The notes beneath the pieces are model-generated. The model saw only the letters and a list, made by a program, of their open reading frames with translations, did no database searches and was not told where the DNA came from. Shown one piece after another: positions 1 to 6,379 of a DNA stretch of 22,577 nucleotides (position 1 is the stretch's first letter; each line of letters begins with the position of its first letter). The stretch spans positions 1 through 22,577 of the forward strand of contig JAFUWW010000069.1 in assembly GCA_017471085.1 (NCBI GenBank), read 5' to 3'. A program made the translations under genes and the position numbers. Source of the stretch: Bacteroidales bacterium (lineage in GTDB: Bacteria; Bacteroidota; Bacteroidia; Bacteroidales; UBA932).

Positions 1-300
1 GTGCACCCGGTGGCAATCATACGGCTTCAACTGAACCTTCGCCATCGGCCTTTTTGCAACAAACTCATTTTCAACCACATACAGTGCACCCGGTGGCAAT
101 CATACGGCTTCAACTGACCCTTCGCCATCGGCCTTTTCACAACCAACTCATTTTCAATCACATACAGTACTCATGGTGGCAATCATACGGCTTCAACTGA
201 CCCTTCGCCATCGGCCTTTTCACAACAGACTCTTTTTCAGCCACATACAGCGCACCCGGTGGCAATCATACGGCTTCAACTGAACCTTTTCCATCGGCCT
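1..300. repeat. 83-bp tandem repeat array, about 3.6 copies
   Basis: Copies begin at 1, 84, 167 and 250; the last is partial and stays alignable to about 300. The common core GGTGGCAATCATACGGCTTC recurs at exactly 83-bp spacing (GGTGGC at 9, 92, 175 and 258). The second half of each unit (CTCATTTTCAACCACATA-like) is more variable. Because 83 is not a multiple of three, the array cannot encode a protein repeat in one frame. It probably extends left beyond the window. The minus strand of each unit reads MAKGQLKPYD in one frame, which loosely resembles the GQLKP-Y segment of IS1182 transposases, so the unit may derive from that element; this is speculative. Confidence 0.9.
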
Positions 301-329
301 GTGCACGGTATGCATCGGTCTTGTTGTAG

Positions 330-1015
330 ATGTCCCTGACAAGGAAGCCTTTTCCCTGTGTATCTTTCCGACATGGTACCAGCAGAGCATCCGGCAAGGG
401 TGGATGATGCTGTTGTGGAAGGCTTGGATATCAGGGCCCTTGAGCGTACGTACAAGGGTGGCGGGAGGATATCATCTACATGCGGCTGGGAGGCATGTAA
501 CAACTTTAGGAGCCGCCGTTTGGTGGTGCGTTTGAGGGGGTGTTCACTCAGGTTGTGGAATTGTTTGTCGAAGAGGGTCTGGTGACATAGGATGTTCAGT
601 ACATAGACGGAACGAAGATCGAGTCATCGGCCAACAAATACACGTTTGTTTGGAAGCGTGCGACGGAGACGAACAAGGCAAAACTGGAGAAGGATGTGAA
701 GGCCGTGCCGGAGGAGGTTGAGAAAATCCTGGATATAGAGCAGCGGGAGTCTGAAACGGAGCAGTCCATGACGGCCGATGAGATACAGGGCGCACCGACC
801 GTGTTCTTGAGCGGATGAAAGAACGGAAAGAGGCCTTGACCAAGCAACAGAAGAAGGCTGCCGAAAAGATTGCCGATGAAGGAGTGAGTAAGATGCGGGA
901 GTATGAGCAGAAGCTGGACCCCAGGGCGAGCGTAACAGTAACTCCAAGACGGATCCAGAAGCCGTCTTGGGCGACATTAAATACGAAAAAATGAGGTCAA
1001 CTCACTTTTTTGAGT
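330..1015 (+). pseudogene. Decayed IS1182-family transposase fragment
   Basis: Several short frames on the plus strand can be joined into the N-terminal half of an IS1182-type (DUF772/DDE) transposase. From about 337, frame one reads LFPVYLSDMVPAEHPAR and then ALERTYKGGG. The usual roughly 60-residue stretch that follows is missing, and the reading resumes at NNFRSRRL near 499. A frameshift leads to VFTQVVELFVEEGLVT, an in-frame TAG at 588-590, then YIDGTKIESSANKYTFVW. A second frameshift near 800-812 gives KQQKKAAEKIADEGVSKMRE, and a third near 922-935 gives GERNSNSKTDPEAV. The C-terminal DDE half is absent. With at least three frameshifts, one stop and an internal deletion, it cannot make an active transposase. 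No intact terminal inverted repeats or target duplications are visible. It is a dead remnant next to the tandem repeats. Confidence 0.85.
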
Positions 1016-1024
1016 CAACCTCAT
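985..1024 (-). terminator. Intrinsic terminator of the PspC-PadR-PspC operon
   Basis: The arms are 991-1004 and 1011-1024 with a 6-nt loop. On the minus strand the 14-bp stem is fully paired if two adjacent G-U wobbles are allowed, and it is followed by a run of six T. Read as a plus-strand RNA, the same two positions would be C-A mismatches and the T run would precede the hairpin. The hairpin is therefore built for leftward transcription. It lies 26 bp past the stop codon at 1050. Confidence 0.8.
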
Positions 1025-1049
1025 AACATAACTAACTAACTTATAACGA

Positions 1050-2069
1050 TTACACAGAGATCATTTGCGTGGAGACCATAGTGGCAAAGCCCAGGACCAG
1101 CAGGACGATGATGTCGATGAGCCAGAGGATGAAGATGACAAGGCCGGGACGCCAGGACGGCGATTTGAAGCCGAAGATGAGCTGGATGCCGCCGTAAAGC
1201 ATCCCGACGAAGGGCAGGATGACGGCGAGGGCGGCCAGAGCCACCACCCAGGGCGTTTCCAGCATGTTGAGCGCGGCCGGGGCGTACTCGGAAAGGTTGT
1301 CGATGAATTCCAGATACTGCGGGCCGAAGAGAATGTTCCCTTTCAATCCCAGCACGGAAAGCGAAGCCAGCCCCGAAGTGCCCGTGATCAGGAGTACAAG
1401 GCCGATGAGGATGAGGAAGATCCTGCCGATGTTCTTGAATCCGTCCGACTTGACCATCCTTCCGGCGGTGTCACCCATCTCCCTTACTCCACTTTGTACA
1501 TTGCGCTTGATGTCGTCCAGGGAACCGCTGTCTCCTTTCATGGCCCAGCGTTCCTGTGCGGTGCGGGCGGCGGGCATGGCCAGCCAGAGGATACCGTAAA
1601 GGGCGGGTACGGACAGGTTCCACACCCCGTGTGTACCACCGGCGAAGAGGCTGATGGCCGTAAGGATGACGAAGCCCAGCCGGAACCAGACAACCTCTGC
1701 GTCAAAGTAGGTGGCCAGGCCGCTGCAGACGCCGCCCAGCTGCTTGTTCTCCAGGTCTCGGAACAGTTTCCGCCTGGGTTTTTCAGGCGCCGGTTCCGGT
1801 TCGGGATCGTCCTCCTCTATCTTTTCCGGCCGGCCGATGATGTCGATGATGCTGCGGATATCGGACTCCGAGGCCACCCCTGAGGTGTCGCATTTTTCCA
1901 GCAGCAGTTCGGCCATGCGTTCCTCTATCCCTTCCATGATTTCCTTGCCGCCCTGCTGCGCCAGATAGTGGGCTTCCAGAGAGGAAAGATAGTCCTGCGC
2001 CATGGCGGCGGCGTCTTTGTCGAGCGTGAAGGCATAGCCTCCGATGCTCACTTTCTCAACTTCTTTCAT
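1050..2069 (-). CDS. PspC domain membrane protein (long paralog, 339 aa)
   Basis: Residues 1-60 form a cytoplasmic module starting with the motif IGGYAFTLDKDA and followed by a helical EIMEGIEERMAELLLE segment. An acidic, proline-rich linker (about 85-98) leads to a PspC domain at about 100-170 (KLFRDLENKQLGGVCSGLATYF). Further hydrophobic segments at about 212-238, 275-300 and 310-335 make this a multi-pass inner-membrane protein. PspC proteins are linked to envelope stress, but the exact role of the Bacteroidales members is unknown. The start codon overlaps the stop of the PadR gene by four bases (ATGA, 2066-2069), so the two are translationally coupled. It is the last gene of a three-gene operon, which also contains a shorter paralog with the same N-terminal module. 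The domain call is firm; the function is inferred. Confidence 0.88.
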   Translation of the reverse strand: MKEVEKVSIGGYAFTLDKDAAAMAQDYLSSLEAHYLAQQGGKEIMEGIEERMAELLLEKCDTSGVASESDIRSIIDIIGRPEKIEEDDPEPEPAPEKPRRKLFRDLENKQLGGVCSGLATYFDAEVVWFRLGFVILTAISLFAGGTHGVWNLSVPALYGILWLAMPAARTAQERWAMKGDSGSLDDIKRNVQSGVREMGDTAGRMVKSDGFKNIGRIFLILIGLVLLITGTSGLASLSVLGLKGNILFGPQYLEFIDNLSEYAPAALNMLETPWVVALAALAVILPFVGMLYGGIQLIFGFKSPSWRPGLVIFILWLIDIIVLLVLGFATMVSTQMISV

Positions 2070-2395
2070 TTCCGTAAGGTTTCAATACTGTCTACCATTT
2101 CCTGCCAGGCGGCATCCATCTCGGTCAGCTGTGCCCGGCCCTTGTCCGTGATTACGTAATACTTTCTCGGGGGGCCCTGTGGGGATTCTTCCCACCGATA
2201 AGAGAGCAGGCCCTGATTCTTCTGGCGGATCAGGAGCGGGTACAGCGTTCCTTCCACTACAAGCATGTTGGCAGATTTAAGTTCATCCAGAATACTGGAA
2301 GCATAGGCCTCCTTCCGGCTGAGAATACTCAGGATGCAGTATTCCAGCACGCCTTTCCGCATCTGTGCGCGGACATTGTCGGTTGTGCTTTCCAT
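2066..2395 (-). CDS. PadR-family transcriptional regulator (109 aa)
   Basis: A short winged-helix protein of the size usual for PadR family members without a long C-terminal dimerisation domain. The N-terminal RKGVLEYCILSIL helix, the helix-turn-helix with YASSILDELKSA, the GTLYPLLIRQKNQGLL recognition region and the wing with GPPRKYYVITDKG are all characteristic. PadR regulators are usually ligand- or stress-responsive repressors. This one sits between two PspC genes: 6 bp after the first and overlapping the second by four bases. It most likely controls its own operon through the promoter region around 3023-3092. No effector can be deduced. Identification as PadR is strong; autoregulation is inferred from position. 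Confidence 0.92.
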   Translation of the reverse strand: MESTTDNVRAQMRKGVLEYCILSILSRKEAYASSILDELKSANMLVVEGTLYPLLIRQKNQGLLSYRWEESPQGPPRKYYVITDKGRAQLTEMDAAWQEMVDSIETLRK

Positions 2396-2401
2396 AATTT
2401 C

Positions 2402-3001
2402 CTACTTTTTATAGTCTTCTCTGGCACTGCGGGCGAAGCGTGCCATGTTCTCTGCCGTTGCGGGAATTCCGTGCATTTCGCATTCCTTGGCGGGCGTATC
2501 GGCCGCCGGGATGGCGATCCACAGAATCACGTACACCCAGAATCCGGCCGATCCGCACAGCAGGGCCACCAGCATCAGTACGCGGATCAGGGTTACGTCT
2601 ACATCGAAATACCAGGCCAAGCCGGCGCAGACGCCGCCCAGGCGCTTTTCCCGTTTGTCCCGGTAGAGTTTCTTGGGCGCCTTGCCGGTTTCACGGGCGG
2701 AGAAATTGCCGGAGGCATAGGATGTCCCGGTGCTGCTTTCGGCCGACCCGTCCGGCATTCCGAGGGTGGAAGTGACTTTTTCCACCAGGGCCAGGTTCAC
2801 CACGCGGGCACCTTCGCCTACTTCCTGGTAGAAGAGTTCGGCAATCCGCCCCTCGATCTCGTCCATGACTTCTCCCTTTTGGATTTCAGGCACCGAGAGT
2901 TTGGCGCGGAAATGCTCCAGATAAGCAGACAGACGGTTGTAGGCGTCTTCGTCGAGGGTGAAATTGCGCCCTCCGATACAGGCATTCGTTACTTTTTTCA
3001 T
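2402..3001 (-). CDS. PspC domain protein (short paralog, 199 aa)
   Basis: First gene of the minus-strand operon. The N-terminus (CIGGRNFTLDEDAYNRLSAY) matches the N-terminal module of the longer paralog downstream, and a similar GEVMDEIEGRIAELF helix follows. The PspC domain spans about 112-172 (KLYRDKREKRLGGVCAGLAW, then the hydrophobic LIRVLMLVALLCG and FWVYVILWIAIPAA). Unlike the longer paralog it stops soon after PspC, with a short charged tail, so it probably has two membrane segments and cytoplasmic N-terminal and C-terminal ends. The start ATG at 3001 lies 21 bp downstream of a TATCTTTG box on the same strand. It is likely an inner-membrane envelope-stress or sensor component working with the PadR protein; this function is inferred. 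Confidence 0.88.
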   Translation of the reverse strand: MKKVTNACIGGRNFTLDEDAYNRLSAYLEHFRAKLSVPEIQKGEVMDEIEGRIAELFYQEVGEGARVVNLALVEKVTSTLGMPDGSAESSTGTSYASGNFSARETGKAPKKLYRDKREKRLGGVCAGLAWYFDVDVTLIRVLMLVALLCGSAGFWVYVILWIAIPAADTPAKECEMHGIPATAENMARFARSAREDYKK

Positions 3002-3022
3002 TTCTCAAAATATTTGTCGATG

Positions 3023-3054
3023 CAAAGATATAAATTTTTTTCAATACCTTGCAA
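3023..3054 (-). promoter_or_regulatory. Promoter of the PspC-PadR-PspC operon
   Basis: On the minus strand a -7 box TATCTTTG (3030 to 3023) follows a -33 TTGC (3054 to 3051) with a 20-bp spacer, matching the Bacteroidetes primary sigma consensus. It leaves a leader of roughly 15-20 nt before the ATG at 3001. Confidence 0.7.
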
Positions 3055-3084
3055 CACAAAGTACCTAAATTTTCAAAAAATTTG

Positions 3085-3092
3085 TATCTTTG
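3085..3092 (+). promoter_or_regulatory. -7 promoter box for the DUF1963 gene
   Basis: TATCTTTG lies 18 bp before the ATG at 3111, which implies a very short leader. No clear -33 element stands at the expected distance. Its position argues against a TTG start at 3090, which would lie inside the promoter. Confidence 0.6.
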
Positions 3093-3110
3093 GGCGGAAA
3101 TCTCGTTTTT

Positions 3111-3728
3111 ATGGCCATAAAAATCAATTTGGAACCTACCGAGGCAGAACTTTTCTGCTCGTCGAAGTGGTGGGGAGACCCGGACCTTCCCGCCGACATG
3201 GAATACCCGCTCGCGCGCGTGGAAGAAGAAGGGGAGACCTACGACTACCCGCTCACCTTCCTCTGTCAGATCGACTGTGAGGACATTGCCCCGCTGGACC
3301 CGGAAGGGCTCCTGCCGCATCAGGGCATGTTCTATGTCTTCGCCGGAATAGATGAATTCCTGGGCCTGGGAAGCCCTTTCCACAACGGCCGGGGCGAATG
3401 GGACCGCAAGCAGCTGGTGGTGAAATACACCAAATCCGTGAACATGGAAACCTTCCGGAGCGCCATCCTGGTGGACGATGATGACAATCCCCTGACGGAA
3501 CCCGCCCTTAAAATGACCTTCGAACCTTGTGAGGACGATGCTCCCTGCACCCGACTCTCGGGCAATCCCAGCCCCGACACCCCGGACCTGGTGAGTTTCC
3601 TGCAGGTCGTTTCCGGCACCGCCGGGCTGGAGTTCCCGGAAGAGGGAGTCCTCCGGGTCCTGTGGACGGCCGCCGAGCACGCCAAAGGCAACTGGAAGCG
3701 GGTAAGAACCTTCTTGTCGGCCCGTTAA
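3111..3728 (+). CDS. DUF1963 / YwqG-like protein (205 aa)
   Basis: The protein has the look of the DUF1963 (YwqG) family: an early SSKWWGDPDLPADMEYPL segment, then YPLTFLCQIDCEDIAPLDPE, then LPHQGMFYVFAGI, the typical order of 'cool to substrate, read fewer bytes' beta-strand blocks in this family. No signal peptide or membrane segment is seen, so it is probably cytoplasmic. The family has no firmly established biochemical role. I chose ATG 3111 because a -7 box ends at 3092; the upstream in-frame TTG at 3090 is incompatible with it. No Shine-Dalgarno is visible. The stop overlaps the stop of the convergent aminotransferase gene within the palindrome TTAA at 3725-3728. Family assignment is moderately confident; function unknown. 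Confidence 0.78.
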   Translation: MAIKINLEPTEAELFCSSKWWGDPDLPADMEYPLARVEEEGETYDYPLTFLCQIDCEDIAPLDPEGLLPHQGMFYVFAGIDEFLGLGSPFHNGRGEWDRKQLVVKYTKSVNMETFRSAILVDDDDNPLTEPALKMTFEPCEDDAPCTRLSGNPSPDTPDLVSFLQVVSGTAGLEFPEEGVLRVLWTAAEHAKGNWKRVRTFLSAR

Positions 3729-4810
3729 AGCGCCTTTTCCACTGTCCGGCAGACCCGCAGCACTTCCTCTTCTTCCAATCCGGCAAAGAGCGGAAGGGTG
3801 AGGATGCGCTCTGCCAGGCCGATGGCAACGGGTGTCCCGCCCTTGAACCGGCCGGCAAGGCAGGCGGTGTGGCTGGTGAGCGGGAAGAAGTATTTCCGGG
3901 GATGGATTCCCTGTCTTTCCAGGGCTTGGAACACCCGGTCACGCTGCTTCTGGCTGTCAAAGACCACGGGACAGTAGGCATCATTGGGTGTAGTCCCTTC
4001 CCGGGGCTGCAGCAGGCGCAGCCCCGCCGGCAGATATTTCCGGTAATGGTCCGCCGCCTGTTTCCGCAGGGCGGTCTCCCTGGCGAAATGGCGCAGGTTG
4101 CACAGGCCCATCGCCGCCTGGAACTCGTTCATTTTGGCATTTCCACCCACGGCGGCACACAGCTCCGCGTCCCGGATGCCGAAGTTGGTCAGGTCTTCCA
4201 GCGCCTGCCGCATGGAAGCTTCCAGATAGCACACAGCCCCTCCTTCTATGGTAGAGAACACCTTTGTAGCGTGAAAACTAAGGACGGAGGCGTCGCCGTA
4301 CCGTACCAGCGGCTTCTCCCGATAGCGGACGCCAAAAGCGTGCGCTGCGTCATAGATTAACTTAAGGCCATGTTTCCGGGCCAGGGTCTCCAGCCGTTCC
4401 ACCTGGCAGGGGTGGCCGTATACATGGACGGGAAGCAGGGCAACGGTCCGTTCCGTAATCAGCCTGGCGGCCTGTGCCGGGTCCAGGGTTCCGTCTTCCG
4501 GAAGCACGTCGCAGAAAACCGGGACAAGACCGCGCCGCACAAGGGCGTGGGTGGTGGAGACGAAGGTGAACGGAGTGGTGATGACTTCCCCTCCGGCAGG
4601 CAGCTGCAGGGCTTCCAACACGCCTTCCAGCGCCAGATGTCCGTTGGCGAACAAGGTCAGAGGCCCTTCCAGGAAGGTTTCCAGCCGCGCCTGCAGCTCC
4701 CGGTGCTTGACCCCCATGTTGGTGACCAGACGGGTGTCCCAGAGCGGGCGGATTTCGTCGCAGTATTCTTCGAAGGAGGGGAGGGAGGTCCGGGTTACAT
4801 AGAGGTCCAT
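3725..4810 (-). CDS. DegT/DnrJ/EryC1 sugar aminotransferase, VioA-like
   Basis: A PLP-dependent nucleotide-sugar aminotransferase of normal family length (361 aa). It resembles the VioA-type dTDP-4-keto-6-deoxyglucose transaminases: TNMGVKHRELQ near 30-40, ITTPFTFVSTTHAL (77-90), the PLP-binding aspartate in YDAAHAFG (D154), and the Schiff-base lysine in LSFHATKVFSTIEGG (K183). The substrate is probably an NDP-4-keto-6-deoxy sugar, giving a 4-amino sugar with glutamate as donor; the exact sugar is inferred. ATG 4810 is preferred over an in-frame TTG at 4822. It overlaps the end of the glycosyltransferase gene by 16 nt and is the last gene of the five-gene operon. No rmlA/rmlB-type gene lies in the window, so the keto-sugar precursor must come from elsewhere. 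No terminator follows; the gene meets DUF1963 end to end. Confidence 0.9.
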   Translation of the reverse strand: MDLYVTRTSLPSFEEYCDEIRPLWDTRLVTNMGVKHRELQARLETFLEGPLTLFANGHLALEGVLEALQLPAGGEVITTPFTFVSTTHALVRRGLVPVFCDVLPEDGTLDPAQAARLITERTVALLPVHVYGHPCQVERLETLARKHGLKLIYDAAHAFGVRYREKPLVRYGDASVLSFHATKVFSTIEGGAVCYLEASMRQALEDLTNFGIRDAELCAAVGGNAKMNEFQAAMGLCNLRHFARETALRKQAADHYRKYLPAGLRLLQPREGTTPNDAYCPVVFDSQKQRDRVFQALERQGIHPRKYFFPLTSHTACLAGRFKGGTPVAIGLAERILTLPLFAGLEEEEVLRVCRTVEKAL

Positions 4811-5712
4811 CGCAAAGAACAATAAAAGCTGTTGAACCGGCGCCGGAGCGTTCTTCCGAGCCGGGAGACAAGAAGGGGAAAACGCCTGGGCGAGAGGAAG
4901 TCCAGAACCCTGCCCCGGGTAAGGAGGCTGCTGGATTCGCTTTTGGAAAGGCGCCAGGAGACGGAACGGTGGTACCGGCCTCCGCTCCAGCGGTCGAACG
5001 CCTGCAGGATCTGCCGTTCGGTTTGGTCGGCCTCCAGCCGCTGCATGCCCCGGTGGGCTGCGCTCCAGGAACCGGGATGCTGGTACCGGTACACGGCCAT
5101 GCAGCGGGACAGGTAGAGCAGGCCTCCCCGGGAAATGCCCTGCAGCAGCAGCGCCAGGTCGTTGAACCTCACTTCCCGCATGGGCGAAGTCTGCAGATAG
5201 ACGGCCGAACGGCAGAGAAGGGAAGCGGTGGCGATGGGAAGACCCTTCACGGCATCCCCGGCGGGAATCACCCCGTCCCGCAGCCGGGCCGCCACGAAGC
5301 CGTCAGGCTTGCCGCCCTTGGTTTTCCGGGTGCAGTGGGCGCAGATATCCACCTCGGGATGGGCCTCCATCGCGTCTACCTGGCGCTGCAGCTTGGAAGG
5401 GTCGGTCCAGTAATCGTCTCCCTCGCACAAGGCCACGTAATCCCCCCTGACCAGCGGAAAGCAGAAAGCCGGGCCGATGGCGACGCCCTTCGCATGCTGG
5501 TTCTCCGTCTGGAACACCGGGCGCAGCAGGTCCGGGTAGCGTCCGGCATATTCCCGGATGATGGCGGCGGTTCCGTCGGAGGAAGCATCGTCATGGACAA
5601 TTACCTCGACGGGGAAGGAAGTCTTCTGCCGGACGAACCCTTCCAGCGCGTCCCGGATGCAGGAGGCGTGGTTGTAGGCGTAGCAGATGACGGTGACTTT
5701 GGGCTTATCCAT
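4795..5712 (-). CDS. Family 2 glycosyltransferase (305 aa)
   Basis: The N-terminus carries a GT-A fold: VTVICYAYNHASCIRDALEG, then VEVIVHDDASSDGTAAIIRE (the HDDASSDGT nucleotide-sugar motif), and GDYVALCEGDDYWTDPSKLQ, where EGDDYW supplies the metal-binding acidic residues. The C-terminal third is basic and arginine-rich without clear membrane helices, so it is probably a soluble or peripheral inner-leaflet enzyme. I chose ATG 5712 (MDKPKVTVICY) because it is the natural start of the fold and overlaps the WbqC stop by only 8 nt; a longer start at 5775 would add 21 residues of non-homologous sequence. It likely transfers the amino sugar made with the downstream aminotransferase, or another residue of the same glycan, onto an unknown acceptor. 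Confidence 0.9.
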   Translation of the reverse strand: MDKPKVTVICYAYNHASCIRDALEGFVRQKTSFPVEVIVHDDASSDGTAAIIREYAGRYPDLLRPVFQTENQHAKGVAIGPAFCFPLVRGDYVALCEGDDYWTDPSKLQRQVDAMEAHPEVDICAHCTRKTKGGKPDGFVAARLRDGVIPAGDAVKGLPIATASLLCRSAVYLQTSPMREVRFNDLALLLQGISRGGLLYLSRCMAVYRYQHPGSWSAAHRGMQRLEADQTERQILQAFDRWSGGRYHRSVSWRLSKSESSSLLTRGRVLDFLSPRRFPLLVSRLGRTLRRRFNSFYCSLRWTSM

Positions 5713-6379
5713 GGAGCAGCGTATAATGGTCCAACAGGGTGTGCAGTTCGTCCCGGGAGTGGTGCATGACGGCATCCAGGACCGACAGCGTGCCGGCTTC
5801 CCGGGCCTGGCTGCAGAGGAAGTTCAATTGCAGTCCGCGCCTCCGGAATTCTTCGAAACGATAGAGCTGCTGTCCGCCGGCGGCATTGATGTAGCCGGTG
5901 GCACCCAGCCGGTGGCAGAAGTCGTAAATCCTTTCCTCGCGCCGCAGGAGGGCGTTTCCCTCCAGCGAAGACGTGGTTCCCAGCGGCGTGTCGATACCGA
6001 GATACCTGCACACTTCCCGGATGGAGGCAGTCAGGAACCGGCAGAGGTTTTCTTCCCGGCAGCCGAACACCCTTTCCGCCAGGGCGTAGCCTTCCTGAAA
6101 AAACGGCGCCTTGTGGTAGGCAACCTCCACCGTCCGGAGTTTCTCTTTCCTGTTCAGAGGGGCCAGCGAGGTGTCCTGGATGAGTCGGAAACTGCTCTTC
6201 TTCCGGATTTCAGCCCTCAGGTAAATGATGTCTCCGTTCATCCGGATCCGGTTCCGGTTGATCCAGCTGTGCTTCATGTAGGCGTAATCGTCGCCCACCA
6301 GGAAAAGGTCTGCGGCGTGGATCAGCTGCCAGTAAGGGAAATAGGGCAGGAGATAGGGCTGGTTGGCGGCAAGGATCAT
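5705..6379 (-). CDS. WbqC family protein (224 aa)
   Basis: It begins with the WbqC signature: MILAANQPYLLPYFPYWQLI, then HAADLFLVGDDYAYMKHSW and INRNRIRMNGDIIYL. The middle has EKLRTVEVAYHKAPFFQEG, also typical, and the C-terminal half has LGIDTPLGTTSSLEG and GATGYINAAGG. The length is normal for the family (about 220-240 aa). WbqC proteins occur in O-antigen and amino-sugar gene clusters, often near DegT aminotransferases. I do not know an established reaction; a role in modifying the amino sugar is plausible. It starts with an ATGA overlap (6376-6379) with the upstream gene and overlaps the downstream glycosyltransferase gene by 8 nt, so translation of the three is coupled. Cytoplasmic: no signal peptide. 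Confidence 0.9.
   Translation of the reverse strand: MILAANQPYLLPYFPYWQLIHAADLFLVGDDYAYMKHSWINRNRIRMNGDIIYLRAEIRKKSSFRLIQDTSLAPLNRKEKLRTVEVAYHKAPFFQEGYALAERVFGCREENLCRFLTASIREVCRYLGIDTPLGTTSSLEGNALLRREERIYDFCHRLGATGYINAAGGQQLYRFEEFRRRGLQLNFLCSQAREAGTLSVLDAVMHHSRDELHTLLDHYTLLHG

Larger units (their letters stand above)
3023..3092. repeat. Inverted repeat joining two divergent -7 boxes
   Basis: The 18-bp segments 3023-3040 and 3075-3092 are inverted copies with 17 of 18 positions matching. Each contains a TATCTTTG box plus the adjoining A/T tract, and they are separated by 34 bp. It may be a shared operator, for example for the PadR protein encoded next to it, or a symmetric promoter arrangement. 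Confidence 0.75.

Noticed and set aside
1..300. CRISPR array
   Set aside because: The 83-bp unit is repeated as a whole with no unique spacers between short repeats, and no cas genes are present.
276..977. Minus-strand open frames overlapping the IS1182 remnant
   Set aside because: No recognisable domain; the plus strand explains the sequence as transposase pieces.
991..1024. Terminal inverted repeat of the IS remnant
   Set aside because: The two arms are adjacent with a 6-nt loop and a T run, which fits an intrinsic terminator for the PspC operon better than an IS end, and no partner end is found near 300-340.
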